Assembly: GCF_009870125.1 (NCBI RefSeq)
Contig: NC_046679.1
Coordinates: 14,756,001 to 14,820,000 of the forward strand
DNA length: 64,000 bases
Source of the DNA: Drosophila pseudoobscura
Lineage: Eukaryota > Arthropoda > Insecta > Diptera > Drosophilidae
Direction: 5' to 3'
In this document: in pieces, positions 31,211 to 43,052 of the stretch
Position numbering within the stretch: position 1 is the stretch's first letter
Layout of the letters: every line of letters starts with the position of its first letter
Notes under the pieces: generated by a model
Seen by the model: only the letters and a program-made list of their open reading frames with translations
The model's database searches: none
Told to the model about the DNA's origin: nothing
Program-made: the position numbers and the translations under genes

Positions 31211-33522
31211 TATATTTGTTTTATGTATGTATAATTATATATATGCTAATTTGTAACTATAATTAAAATATATTATGTATAAATATTATATTCATGTTAG
31301 TTTTTTTCGAATTTTCTTTTGGGCGTTTTCTTTGTTTTTGTTTTTGTTTTTATCATAGTACTATTTGGAAATATATCTTCATTATTGCTTTTTGAATATA
31401 CATATGTGAATCCCGCATTAAGTAATTATCCATTTTGTCTGGTGTGTTTTATGTTTCGTGGCTTGTGTGTCTCTTGTCTTCCGTGTCTTCCGTGTCTGTG
31501 TGTCTGTGTCTCTGTGTTCTCTGTGGGCTTTCTTCCTTCGTGTTTGTCTTCGCTCTCTTCTGGTTCCGTTTTTGAAGTTCACATCATCGGTTGCTGTTAA
31601 AGTTGGTATTTACGAGTATATTTGTATTTGTATTTGTATTTGTATGGGTTATTGTATTAGTTTTTAAGTACTAAACTTTTATTTGTTATTGCCGTCAGTT
31701 TTGTGTGCCGCTTCACTGATTGCTGTCGTCCGAGGGGTTTTTTGTTTTACTAAAAATGCTTCGATATGCCTGGAATTATTGTTGCAATTGCTGCTCCCAA
31801 TTCACGACACAGCCGCCAATCAATCATTCATTTGGTTCTCGCTGTTGCTTTGGCTCTCGCTCTTTTTTTACATCTCGCTCTTGCCTCGGCTCTCGTTCTC
31901 GTTTTTTATATCTCATTTTAGCTTTGACTCTCGCTCAAGCTTCATGCTGTGACAACTCGCCAGTGCCCAGGCACTCGCTCTTTGTTTTCCCTTCGCTCTG
32001 GAATCATCACTCGCTGACCCTCTTTCTCAAGGCTCTTTGCCTTGGATCTTGTTTTCGTTCTCGCTGTGGCAATGACTCTCTCTTGTTGCTCTCGTTGTTC
32101 TTCTCTCGCTTCAGCTTTAACCTTTTTCTATTGCTATCAAGATCTGGCCAACACTCATCTCACTCTCTGCTCTGTTTGTTTGCCAAGACAAACTCTGGTC
32201 GCGTGTGGTGTTTTATCTGCGTGTGTCTGCTTGTGTGTTTTGTGCCTGTCTGTCTGTGGCTGTGGCTCTTTTAAAGGCTGAAGGCAACCAGCCCTGTGCC
32301 ACCCAGCCTTCGGGCTTGAGAAGGTGCCGCTCTCCTGGGCATTCAACTCCGCTCCTTCTCTTTCATTTATGCTATTCTCTGGCTTTCTTTCCCTTCCTTC
32401 TGTTGTTTTTTTCTTTTTTTTTTATATTATTTTTCATTGTGTTTTTTTGAATTTAATTCAATTTTAAAGTACAATTGCACGAGTGTCTGTTGCCGCACTC
32501 GTTACTAAGAATATTCTCATCTCTTGTTATGGAAATTGATTTGATTTTTTTTTTTTTACTAATTATTCATATATCGAGTTGTATATATGTATATATATAT
32601 ACATATATATATTTTGTGTATATATAAATATTCCAAATGATGTTGATATTAAAATTCTAATTTGTATTAATTGAACTTTGCGCTTAATTTTAGCAATTAA
32701 TTTTTATTTTGGTTTTAGAAATGTTTTAGTTTTAGTTTCTTAATTCCATCGTTCGAAAATAATCAAAAATGAAACAAATTATAGAAAAATATATAGTCGT
32801 CGTATGTATTTTCTTGTATTTATTGCAGAGCCAAAACTTAAACGTAAACTAGACACAAAACTAGATTTAATCATACGTATAAATAACAAGAAAACTAAAT
32901 AATAGAACCTACAATTTGTTGGGGGATTTTCTCACTGTTTTTGTTTGAGACTGAAGATACTCCAAAATTTAATTCTTGGATGAAAAGTGGAAGAAATGCG
33001 ATTTAAGTAGAAAATCTAAAACCTCCTTTACTCCCCCTCTCTCTCTCTCTCTCTTGCTCGCTCTCTCTCTTGCACTTATCAATTGTACAATCCGTTGGCT
33101 CGTATAATATTTTACAAAGATTTTGCTGTGTCTCGAGTGCGGAGAGAGGAGAGCGTGCTTTGACTATACAAGTTATTTTTGTTTTGTTTAGAAACGAACA
33201 CATCGATGTAGAGAGAGACATAGATAATAAATACAATAAGTTGTAGGGGGTACGGGATTATATGTAGCTCTCCTCACTCTCTATCGGGGCGGGGGGGATA
33301 TATGTATATGTATAGTATATCTGAACAATGCTTGGGGCTGGAGAAGAACAAGGCCTCGGCTTGAGTAAGGCCCACAAAAACTGTTGCTAGACGAAGCCAA
33401 GCGTGTTCTCTCCTCCATATTTATATAGATATAGACATAGAAAGAGGTATATAGAAGATATAGCACACACACAAATAACTGAAATATTATCCGACATAAG
33501 GATGCTCTCCAACATTTACATA

Positions 33523-33523
<1 letters not shown>

Positions 33524-33553
<30 letters not shown>
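33524..33553. repeat. (AT)n microsatellite
   Basis: About 13 uninterrupted AT dinucleotides. Confidence 0.9.
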
Positions 33554-33556
<3 letters not shown>

Positions 33557-34351
33557 TGGTTTACTATATAGTTACGATTATAGGGGGTTAATCTCTAAAT
33601 TTTGGAAAAATCATTTTACATATCCATTTTTTTATTATTCTTTTTTGTTTTTGTTTTATTGGTTGTTGAGTAGAAAAACGCATTTTTTTGTTTCGTGTAT
33701 ACAGCAAATTTATGTGGATTGTGATTCCGTTCCCGCTTCTTTCGTTTCTTTCTATTTGTTAATTAATTTAATATTTTAAATGTAATTCGAAAAATCTACT
33801 TAATGAAAGTTCTGTTATGTTGGTTAACAATTGTTTTATACCGCTTGACCATCTTCGTTCCTTATTTTTGTTTGTTTTGTTTTGTGTCTTTTTGTTTTTT
33901 GTTTTGTTTAATTTGCTTTAGCGATTGATTTTTTATATATAACATCACATTATAATAATTACTAATTAATAGATTTTTCTTTTAGCAGTTTCCCCACTTC
34001 TTTCGGTTGTTCGCTCTCACCCTTTTTCTGTTATAATTTTTTGTTGTACAAATATGAAATTTTGTAATAAATGTTTGCCTTTTTAAATGTAGATATTTTC
34101 GTTAAGGGGCTTTCTTTTTTCCGCAGAACAGAAATCATAATTATGTGTATTATAATAATTATAGTGACTATTTACATGGAAAAATCTATCGAATAGTATC
34201 TCTGTGTAGCCCTCAATGTGTATCGTATCTGTGTGAGTGTGAGCTCTCTCTCACTCTTTTTCTCTCTCTTCCTCTCGTCGAAACGTTTAAAGTATAACAT
34301 GGCAACACGTGCTAGCTCTCAGCTCAGGCGAAAAGGAAGGGGTTTCGGGAA

Positions 34352-34364
34352 GGGGGGGGGGGGG
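34352..34364. repeat. Poly-G run of 13
   Basis: Homopolymer preceded by the purine-rich AAAAGGAAGGGG stretch. Confidence 0.9.
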
Positions 34365-34450
34365 CACAAATTAAATTATGAGACATCTGGAGTATGCGGG
34401 CGGTCGGGCGGCGTCTCGGCTGGATGTTGCCTCATTTACAGCAAATAAAC

Positions 34451-37420
34451 TTGATGAAATTTAATTTGTGTGAACACCGAAAATGCTTGCTCCACTCTTG
34501 GGCTCTCGGCTGGCTCCATTAATTCTGGCCCAGTACCCAGAACCCACAACCCGGGACCTAGGACCCACAACCCAAGGCCCCGGCCTCCGTCTTGGCTTAA
34601 TTAGAACCTCCTCTGGCTATCCTTCCGCCTCTATGCTACGTGACTCCTGGTTGTGGTTCTGGTTCTGGTCCTCGTCCTGGTCCTGCTCCTCCGTTCATTT
34701 GTATGCATTGTGGCTGCCTTTGGCTTGGGCTTTTTCCTTTCGTGTTTTTTTTTTTGTATCTAAAGGAAGAAGGAGTACAGATGTGGGAAAAGTGTTAAAT
34801 GATTATCAAGTAAAAGAGTGGAATTCTTGCAAATATACTCGTATTCTCTCTTTATCCCTCGCTCTACGATTAATGGAAAAACAGGTCGCTTTTAATATTC
34901 TAAAAGCTCTTGAGCTCTTCTATTATTGATAGTGGAAACACTTGCTTGGAAATAATTTCCAGAGCTAAGAGTCATCTCTTCATCTCTTAATGGGTCTTTA
35001 AGGCCGTTGCATGCCACTTCCTGTGGCGACGGAAACGAGATTATCGAATCGCCTGGGAAGTGCAGGGCAAAGGATATGCAAGGTCCAGCAACAGGAAGTC
35101 CTGTTCCACACACAGACCCAGGCCTTGTGCCTCATGCTACATGCGGTGGGTTGCCTCGGCAACACCTCTTCCCCCCCCCGAGGGGTGCTCGCCATTGTCT
35201 CTCTGGTGAAGGTCATGGCAGACGACCTACTCGATGCCTGACCTCGAATGCTTTTTGCATGCGTGGCTCATTACCAAGCCGAGAACCGAACCACCAGATG
35301 ATGCCTTGGCATTGGCCATCATCGGACATTTTGTTGCTGCCGCTGTTGCTGTGCCACCGAATCTATCCATCCGCCTACTTGGAAATGTGTTGCGCGTGTT
35401 AGAATTTCATTAGAGCGATGGCCCTCACACACACACACACAAGAAACATTTTCTATTTATTTAATTTGGCTTTGGGGCAGCACCAAAATGACGGGCAGGG
35501 GCTGGGACAGGCAGGTCCTTGTCCTTGTCTGATGACATCAGCCAGAATCGCGGCCACCAATCAACCCACTTATGCTACACCCACCCCCGTTGATTGCTCG
35601 ATGCCGCGTAATTTGCGTCACTGCAGTGCCCGCCGCGACATTTGCTGGCGGACAGCAGCAGCCACACCACACACACACACACGGAGAAATGTTTAAAAAT
35701 AGTCACATCTTAATAAGCAAAAGGCAGGACCTTCTGCGAAGCGAGGAAAGTGCAGACAGCCTTCTACCAGAAGTCTCAGCCACTAGTCCCCTCGTCTCGC
35801 CTGTGTATCCCCCATGGAGGCGGCAGTTGCCACAACTCAGGTGCTTCTGCCGTCACACGAAATTGGGTTAAGCTTCCAACTATTTTTATTGCTCTGTGCC
35901 CTGGGCTTTCGGCTCTGGGCTCTGGGCTCTCCAGTTGCCACGTACACGCTGCACTCAATGAAATCTGCAAATTGTTAAACTTTTGCTCGTAAACCATTTG
36001 CCAAAACCATTATTAAAGTTCGGGGGAAAACTATTTTCGTATTGAAATTCGAGGAAAAATGTTTTTCCACTTCGAGTGGGAGTCGGCGAATTTTTGAATG
36101 AATTATTTGTGCTTGAAAATTACATTTTTCTTAGAAAAGTAAGAAGGATAAGAAGTCATCCACTGGGAGGATGATAATCCTAAGATATAGATATGAAATA
36201 CTTCAAAAATTACGGCTTTACTTGTGCTACGCATCATGCAGAAGCGTCCCTCGGCTTTGTATATTCCCTGAATGCTTTTTCAAAATTAAAGAAGTTGAAA
36301 TACATTCCATATATGCTGTAAAATAAATCTAAAGATATCTTGGGACACTTCTAGATTTATTTCGAAGATTCCATCCTTTAAATATCTCCTAAGACTATAC
36401 GCCACTCCCAAGAACTTCCATGGTACTGCCTGATGGTCAAGCATGGAAATACATTCGATAAATTAATCGAATAAGTATAATTCGACATTGTTTGCACAGG
36501 GGGGAGGAGGAGGAAAAGGACTCGTGTGTGTGTGTTGTGTGAGAGCACAAATGGCGTACATAAATCGCAGAGCATCAATTTGAAATGTCAAAAGGCAACG
36601 GCTGCTGTTGCTGTTGCTGATGCCTGATTCCTGATGCCGCCTGATGCTGCGAATGGATGTTGGCTGTGTGCTTTTGTGGCTGCCATTTTGAGTCCTGGCC
36701 AGAAATAGCAACAGTCGCAAGGAGAGAGGAGAAAATTGAATCGAAATGATGCCAAAACGTAGGCACAGACCAGCCAGAAAAACGGGGCGGGGAGGGGGGC
36801 GGGGAGGCTACTGCCGTACCCCCTTGTGGAAGGCTGGCACTTAAAATGCCAGCGACGTGTCAGGCCAAAAAGAGGAGACCAGCGAAAACATACAGACAGC
36901 AGATATGCAGAGAGGAAAATACTAGATAGGGACATAGATAGAGAAACAGAGAGATAGAGAGAGAGAGAGAGAGAGAGCCCCAGACAACGATAGCCCACCC
37001 GATAGCCATCGCCAATCTGCATGGCATGGCCGCCATTGACGAGAGTCGAGACTTTGACATGACAGTTTAATTGAGGGACAGCCAGGGCCCCCAAACAGAG
37101 AGACAGAGAGAGAGAGAGACAGAGAGAGAGAGAGAAAGAGAGACGGAGAAGGGGAGAGTACGCTCGAAAAATATGCAAATTAGTTCGGTCTCCCTGGGAG
37201 ACATCGAGTGGAGTCGAGCGTAACGGCTTGCCCTTTTCCAGCGGCTCATTTGGGGGGCAGTCAGGGAGGGAGAGTCGGAGTCCTTCACTAAATTTAAAAT
37301 TTATGATTTCGTTGAGGGTAGCCGTGAGATGACCAGAGGCACAGTCGAGCGGAAAAGGAACTAAAGGAACGGAAGAAAATAGTAAAGCAAAGGGAAATAA
37401 ATATTCCCGAAAAAACAATT
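34451..37420. other. Non-coding DNA, no gene recognised
   Basis: GC content is higher than in the preceding tract. GA microsatellites occur at about 36955-36977 and 37098-37150 and produce a long artificial minus-strand frame rich in Leu and Ser. No splice-bounded frame with a recognisable domain is seen. Confidence 0.5.
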
Positions 37421-37426
37421 AAATTA

Positions 37427-37620
37427 TCGATTATTATCGATCTAACGACAGAGAAACTCTAATTTGATATCGATATATACTATAAATATATATCGATAAA
37501 CGATAATATCGCTCGATATAAGCCAATTTCTTCTTTTTTTTTGTGGATTTATCATTTATCGGGGAATAGAGAGTTAATCGCTTATTTGATATCGGTAGAT
37601 TAGCGTTTATCGGTTTGCGG
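37427..37620. promoter_or_regulatory. Dense cluster of ATCGAT/CGATA motifs (DRE or BEAF-32-type)
   Basis: ATCGAT occurs at about 37427, 37436, 37471 and 37491, with further CGATA/TATCG words at 37498-37520 and ATATCGGTAG/TTATCGG at 37590-37615. BEAF-32 binds clustered CGATA and DREF binds TATCGATA, both typical of insulators and housekeeping promoters. Confidence 0.5.
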
Positions 37621-40600
37621 AAAGAGCCATCTCTAATATCAAGCTTTAGTTACAGATTCTGGAATGATAGACACAGAGAACTTCTGTTAAACACTCGATA
37701 GAAAACTCCCAGATGGTATATAAATACGAGTATACTTCACGCCTAAAACCAATCTATCCGTATCTCCTGTGGTCCCACATCGATTTGCTAACCCTTTTAA
37801 AGCTAAAAATAGTTACCTTGGAAACGTCCATTACTGCAAAGAAGCCACAACTCCAAGAGAGCTAACGAATCGTTTTTGAAAAGCACTCCCCTTTTTTCTC
37901 TACCTCCTCCAACTTCCACTCCACACTCTCCCCTGCCAAAACAGTCTTTGGCTGAATTCTGAGTTGAATTTGTATTGTGCAAACTTAAACAAAAGGAGTC
38001 TCCCGGGAAGCAGGGGCATTAGAGCTGGCAACAAAACGTTAATGGCCGAACAGCAGTCAGTTGGTCAGGCAGGCAAATCGAATGATGAACACCGTGAAGG
38101 AGGAGGAGAGGGTGCGGAAGGATTCTCCTAGGCATCACCTGAACCAGGCAGTGTGGGAGAGAGACATAGTATATGAGAAGAGGAGGAGTTAAGCCATAAC
38201 CAGGAAAGGAGGACAGGAACAGGACAGGGCAGAAACCACAGGCCAGCAAATTGAGACAGAAACAGAGACAGGGCTCGGTGTTTGTTAGCTGCTCGGCCAG
38301 GATGGACACGTGGCAACCCACTCTAGGCCACCACCACACCGGACGACGACTCCTTCGCAAGCTGGGGATTTGTGGTTCAGTGGGCGGAGGGCAGGGCGGC
38401 GGGGCGACAGGCGCATTCCATCACATATCACAATTTATGTGGGTTTCTGGCATACGCAAATCCTGCGTCCGGACTGCACTCGGGGGCAGGCATGGTGGCC
38501 AGGACGCATGGCTAATTCAGCTTGTAACCCCAATCAGTGGGCGGCACTGAGCTGCCAAACCCACAGCCAGACAGACACCACCCCGTATGGATAGGATATA
38601 CGATACATATGCAGGTACTCGTATACGTATACGTATGCACCCACACAGTGGCAGAAATTGAACCATCAAGGACATTTGCTCGTATTGCAAATTGTGTCCG
38701 ACACGTGGCGCCCACACACTTCACAGCCTGCAGCCTGCAGCAGATTGATGCATTCTGTCTCCCACTAGTACTCGTAAATGCGAATCAGATGGGAAATGGG
38801 CTGCACACATAGCCGTACTGTATGCACATCATGATCATCATTATTATTGCAATCATCGGAATTATTAAAGGGATTCAGTGGGTGGTGGTGGGGGGATGGC
38901 AATGGGGATGGGGCATACATATGACTGCAGGACGATTTGCACATTTATCTCTTTTCCGATTTTCCAGTCCAGGACAATCACATAATGGGCTTCACTCCTC
39001 TATCATCTCGCTCTCTCTCTCTCTTTGCCTCTCTCTCCTCTTGCTCTTCCTGCTTATCCCACTCCCACTTTTGGAGCTGTTAAAATATATTGCCTGCTTA
39101 TAGGCGCGTGCGGTTAAGTGACAGCAAAGGACGGCAAGGGAACGGAACGAAACAGGAACCGGAAGGGAGCGTAACAGTAAGGGAACGGAACAGCCAGGGA
39201 AGAGGAAGAAAAGGGTGAGCAGAGTGGAGTGGAGTGCGAGTGCGAGGCTTACAAACAACTGCCAAGAGTACAGGCAAACCATTAGGGCCCCCGTCCACAG
39301 TGAAGACTGGCTAAGATATCCAGGAATCCCATCTTTATTCGCACATAGTAGAATTAAAAGTAATCTACGAAGAAGAATGGAGCTGGAGTTATATATAAAA
39401 GTGCATCTTCATCTTCTACTATTTTCAAAAGTATCTTTTGGTGGCTTCCCTTTTCTCGAGCTACCACTGTACTAGCATTTTAGCTGGCTGTGTAGTAAAA
39501 TGCTGTAAATGCTGGGGGTACTTGGCCGAGTTCTTGTTTGCCCGGTGGCAAAGTGGCAGAGGAGGCATCGCATCGCATCACAGAGGAGCCCCAACAGCTC
39601 ATAGAAGATAAGACGGCGATGACGGGATAGGATAGGATAGGATGGGATGCGACGGGATGGGATGGGGGAAACTATCATCAGACAACAATGGTTGGTGCCT
39701 CCTCCTGTCAGTGGCACATTCCTCTCGTACCATCCTTATCCTTATCCCGCTATCCCCATCCTTTGCTACCAATCTGTATGCCCCTCGGTCCCCTATCCTT
39801 TTGGCTCTCACATTTCCATCCTGTTTGGTGAGGCATCTCCTCCGTTTCTCGCTCTGCTTTTCAGAGGCGGCACCTACCCGGCGGCTCCCATCCTGCATCC
39901 TGAATGGTGGAATGCCTCACGTCTGTGTAAACCAATTTTAACGGTTTAACTTACGGCTTATGTGAGGGTCCACTTGTCCACTCTCCCTTGCTCACAGTGT
40001 GTGCGTGTGCGTGTGTGTGTGTTGGCCATAAGCGTTGGCCATGTTTGTTTACAATGCTTTTATGTTTGCCCAAATGGCGGCGACACTGCGCTCCTCAACC
40101 GCCTCCTCCCACGAAAAACAGTTGCGGCAGCCTGGCTGGACCTTGGAGCCACAGACTTGTTACCAAGTCAAGCGTTTCCGCCTCCGCCTCCATCTGGTTC
40201 CGCATAAATTTATGCATGAAAGGGAGAGACCCAGCACACACAGAGAGAGAGCGAAGAGAGAGCCAACTGTATCCCGTTGTGTGTTTGTGACTTATTGTTA
40301 TGCTGCCACTGTGCCCCAATTTATGAGCCAGAGGTTGGTCGGGGGCGCCATCCACACTCGGGGCCCCGCCCCCCTCCTCCAAATCATCACAAAAGTTGGC
40401 CTTTAAAAATAGACAACCATTTTTGGGTTGGAATGCTCTCTTCCCTGGAGCCACCCCTCCCGCCCACAGAGCCAAGTCTATGCTAAATGGAATCCAAGGG
40501 CTGAAAAGTTTCAGCCCCCCCTCCATCCTCCGTCGACCCTTCCACAGATCCCAAAAGAACCTACGGCACACATAAATACATGGACTTAGGTCCGGAGAAC

Positions 40601-42860
40601 AGGAGGGACTCGTTTCATCAACTCAAGGAGAACGACGAGCGACACAGAGCGAGGCACGAGATTGGAAAATGTGGAATGAAGATGAAGATGGAGACGAAGC
40701 TAGGAGACGGCGACATGGTGACGGTGGCACTTGGGATTAAACCGGCAGAGGACTTAACTCTCCGGCTAAAGTTAGGGATTTTGAATGCCTGATGAAGTGC
40801 AAGAGAAGCAGGTCGGGCAGAGCCAGAGCCAGAGCCAAAGCCTGTGCTCATCCATGCCCACTCCTGCTGCTGCTCCTGCTCCTCCTTCTGTGCGTGTACC
40901 GTCATTAAGAGCTGCCAACTTATGCGATTTGATTTAAGCCACCCCTCACGCTGTGCTTTTCTTACAAAGCACTGGAGTGGGCGGGCCGGTATTGACACAG
41001 GGAGAGAGAGAGAGAGAGGGGAGATAGAACTCCTTGAGACTCCTGCAAATTGCGTTCTCCTCTGCCAAGCCCAACACCCACTTTTAATTGCAAAATTCTT
41101 GAAACTTTTGTGCACAAGACAATTTTCTATAAATATAAGCAACAGTGTTCTATAAATATATGCTTTCTGCTACTTTTGCTTCAAAAAATGAGGGAAAATA
41201 TATGTGGGGAAAGTGTGATGTGTGTAACGCCCAGAGGGAAGCGCTACAGACCCCATAAAGTATATATATTCCTGATCAGCATCAATAACCGAGTCGATAG
41301 AGCCTTCTGTCTGTCCGTTTTATTTGATGCCTAGATTTTAGAGCCTACAAAAGCTAGAGCAAACAAATTTTGAGTCCAGGCTTCTGTGATATCACACACA
41401 AAGGATGAAAGTCTGTGGCATCCACACAGTATTATAGAGAAAGACCATAGCTGCGGCCTTTGCCGCTACTCGCAATGTTCGCCCGCGTTTTCTCATAATT
41501 TAATTGAATTTAATTATTGAAAATTCAAGGGTACACTTTTAGATTGTGTTTTGGGGGGCCTCTGCACATCGATTTGGGGAATATTTTTTCACACGTTTTC
41601 ATTAGGAAAGGTATGGGGGCGGGGCGCATTAGAGACCCCGAAATGTATGCAGCACTAAATGTAAATTTGCTTTTTGTGCGCATTAGCACACAGCAGGTGG
41701 TAGGAGGGATTGAGTGTGGAAGGGAGATGGGTAGGTAGGAGGTGTAGGAATGTACAGTCTCCCTCTCTCTCTGTGTGTGTGTGTGGGCGAGTACGTGCGT
41801 GTAGTCAAGTGTTTGTTTGTTTAGCGAGCGACAATAAACAACAACAACGAGAGCTGGAACAACAACAACAGCAGCAGCGGGAACGAGTACAAGTACAACA
41901 ACAACGATAACGGGAGGAGAGAAGAGCGAGAGGGGAACATTGGTAGCAAATGAGCAGAAACAACAAAAGCGCCGCAGGGCAACCGCAGGGGCACCCCAAA
42001 AAGAGCAGGACAGAAGCGGGAGGGGGTGAAGACAGGCAACAGCCACGAAGCGAGGCGAAGCTCTCCTTGTTGTCAAGTGGAGTTTAATTTATGTTCAGTC
42101 CTGGCACACACACACACAAGCACCCCCCTACACTCAGAGCCCCCACCTGACGCCATTTTTGAGGGAGGAGAAGAAGGAGGAGGCAGAAGCCTGACACAAC
42201 TTTCGGCTCTGCTGCTGCTGCGCCTGCTGTTGCTCCTGCCTTTGCTTTGGCGCTAACTTAATTTCCATTTCCATATTTAGCACGTCTCGCTCTGACGCTC
42301 GCCGTTCCAAGCTTCGTTTCTCTCTCTCTGCCTCCAGGGTTGTCAAGTGTTGCGTGTGAAATGCAAGTTTTCGATAACCTCCCGAAAAAAAGGGCAATCG
42401 AGAAATTGAGAAGCAGCAACAAAAATACACATTATGTGAAAGGGGATTCTCCCCACCATCGTCCACTAATCGAAAACCGAAAATGAGAGAAAATGGGATG
42501 GAGAAGAATGTTAATCGGGAAAAACTTTCCCCACTGCTGTTGTGTGTATGTGTGAGTGTGGCAACAACTTTCATTAGACACTCAGATAAGTTGAAACTTT
42601 TATGGTGGAAATTCAGCCACAAAGCAACGATAAAGAGTGGGGGAAACACACAGAGAGCGAGAGGGAACGAGAGAAAGAGGGAATTGACGTAATCAAAGTG
42701 CTTAAGAGGAGCCGAATAAAGCAAGATCGTAAATCAGAAAATTTAAGTGGCGGTCTCCACCCCCGAAAATAAACAAGCATAAAGCGGAATCTGTAATGGA
42801 ATCAGCGCTAATTACGCAATCCGCCTGCTGCAAGAGAGTGCGGAACGGAGACTTGTTTGT
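37621..42860. other. Non-coding DNA with simple repeats
   Basis: The stretch holds GGAACGGAAC repeats at about 39120-39195, a (GGATA/GGATG)n minisatellite at about 39625-39668, CT runs at 39010-39040, and CAA/CAG runs at 41830-41910. I see no coding exon. Confidence 0.5.
39625..39668. repeat. (GGATA/GGATG)n minisatellite
   Basis: About nine pentamer units GGATA, GGATG or CGGGATG in tandem. Confidence 0.8.
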
Positions 42861-42869
42861 TTTCTAATT

Positions 42870-43052
42870 AGCGTTGGTCACACTTATCGTGTGTATCGTT
42901 ATCGATATACAGTAAAAAGTATTCCCAAGTGATTTTGAGAATGTTTTTAAAGAAGTGTTAACGATTTCCAAGAGTAATTGCCTAAGATTTAATAAATTTG
43001 TACAAAACTAGCCTCGATTAATACCGATAAACTGCTATAAATCGATAACACG
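42870..43052 (+). promoter_or_regulatory. Candidate TATA-less promoter: Motif 1 followed by DRE
   Basis: TTGGTCACACTTA at about 42874-42886 matches Ohler Motif 1 (YGGTCACACTR). It is followed 20 bp later by TTATCGATAT (DRE), and by more CGATA words at 43025-43048 (ACCGATAAAC, AATCGATAAC). This combination marks constitutive Drosophila promoters, and M1BP, DREF and BEAF-32 bind these motifs. No coding exon is seen downstream. Confidence 0.45.

Larger units (their letters stand above)
28306..34450 (-). other. AT-rich 6-kb tract, candidate long 3'UTR of a minus-strand gene
   Basis: There is no coding exon. The plus strand is T-rich with many TTTTGTTTTGTTTT words, so the minus strand is rich in AAAACAAAAC, as in many long Drosophila 3'UTRs. 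TTTATT at 28310-28315 (AATAAA on the minus strand) could be the distal polyadenylation signal. (TA)n tracts occur near 31155-31210, 32573-32625 and 33525-33555, and a degenerate CTCGCT-rich stretch at about 31840-32130. Whether this is one transcript cannot be decided from sequence. Confidence 0.35.

Noticed and set aside
31720-32274. 184-codon Ser/Arg/Cys-rich plus-strand frame
   Set aside because: It is the translation of a degenerate CTCGCT repeat inside AT-rich non-coding DNA.
36588-37418. 276-codon minus-strand frame
   Set aside because: Much of it is Ser-Leu-Ser-Leu from GA microsatellites. It has no domain and no splice context.
42134-42724. 196-codon minus-strand frame
   Set aside because: Low complexity (Gln and Glu/Arg runs), with no recognisable motif.
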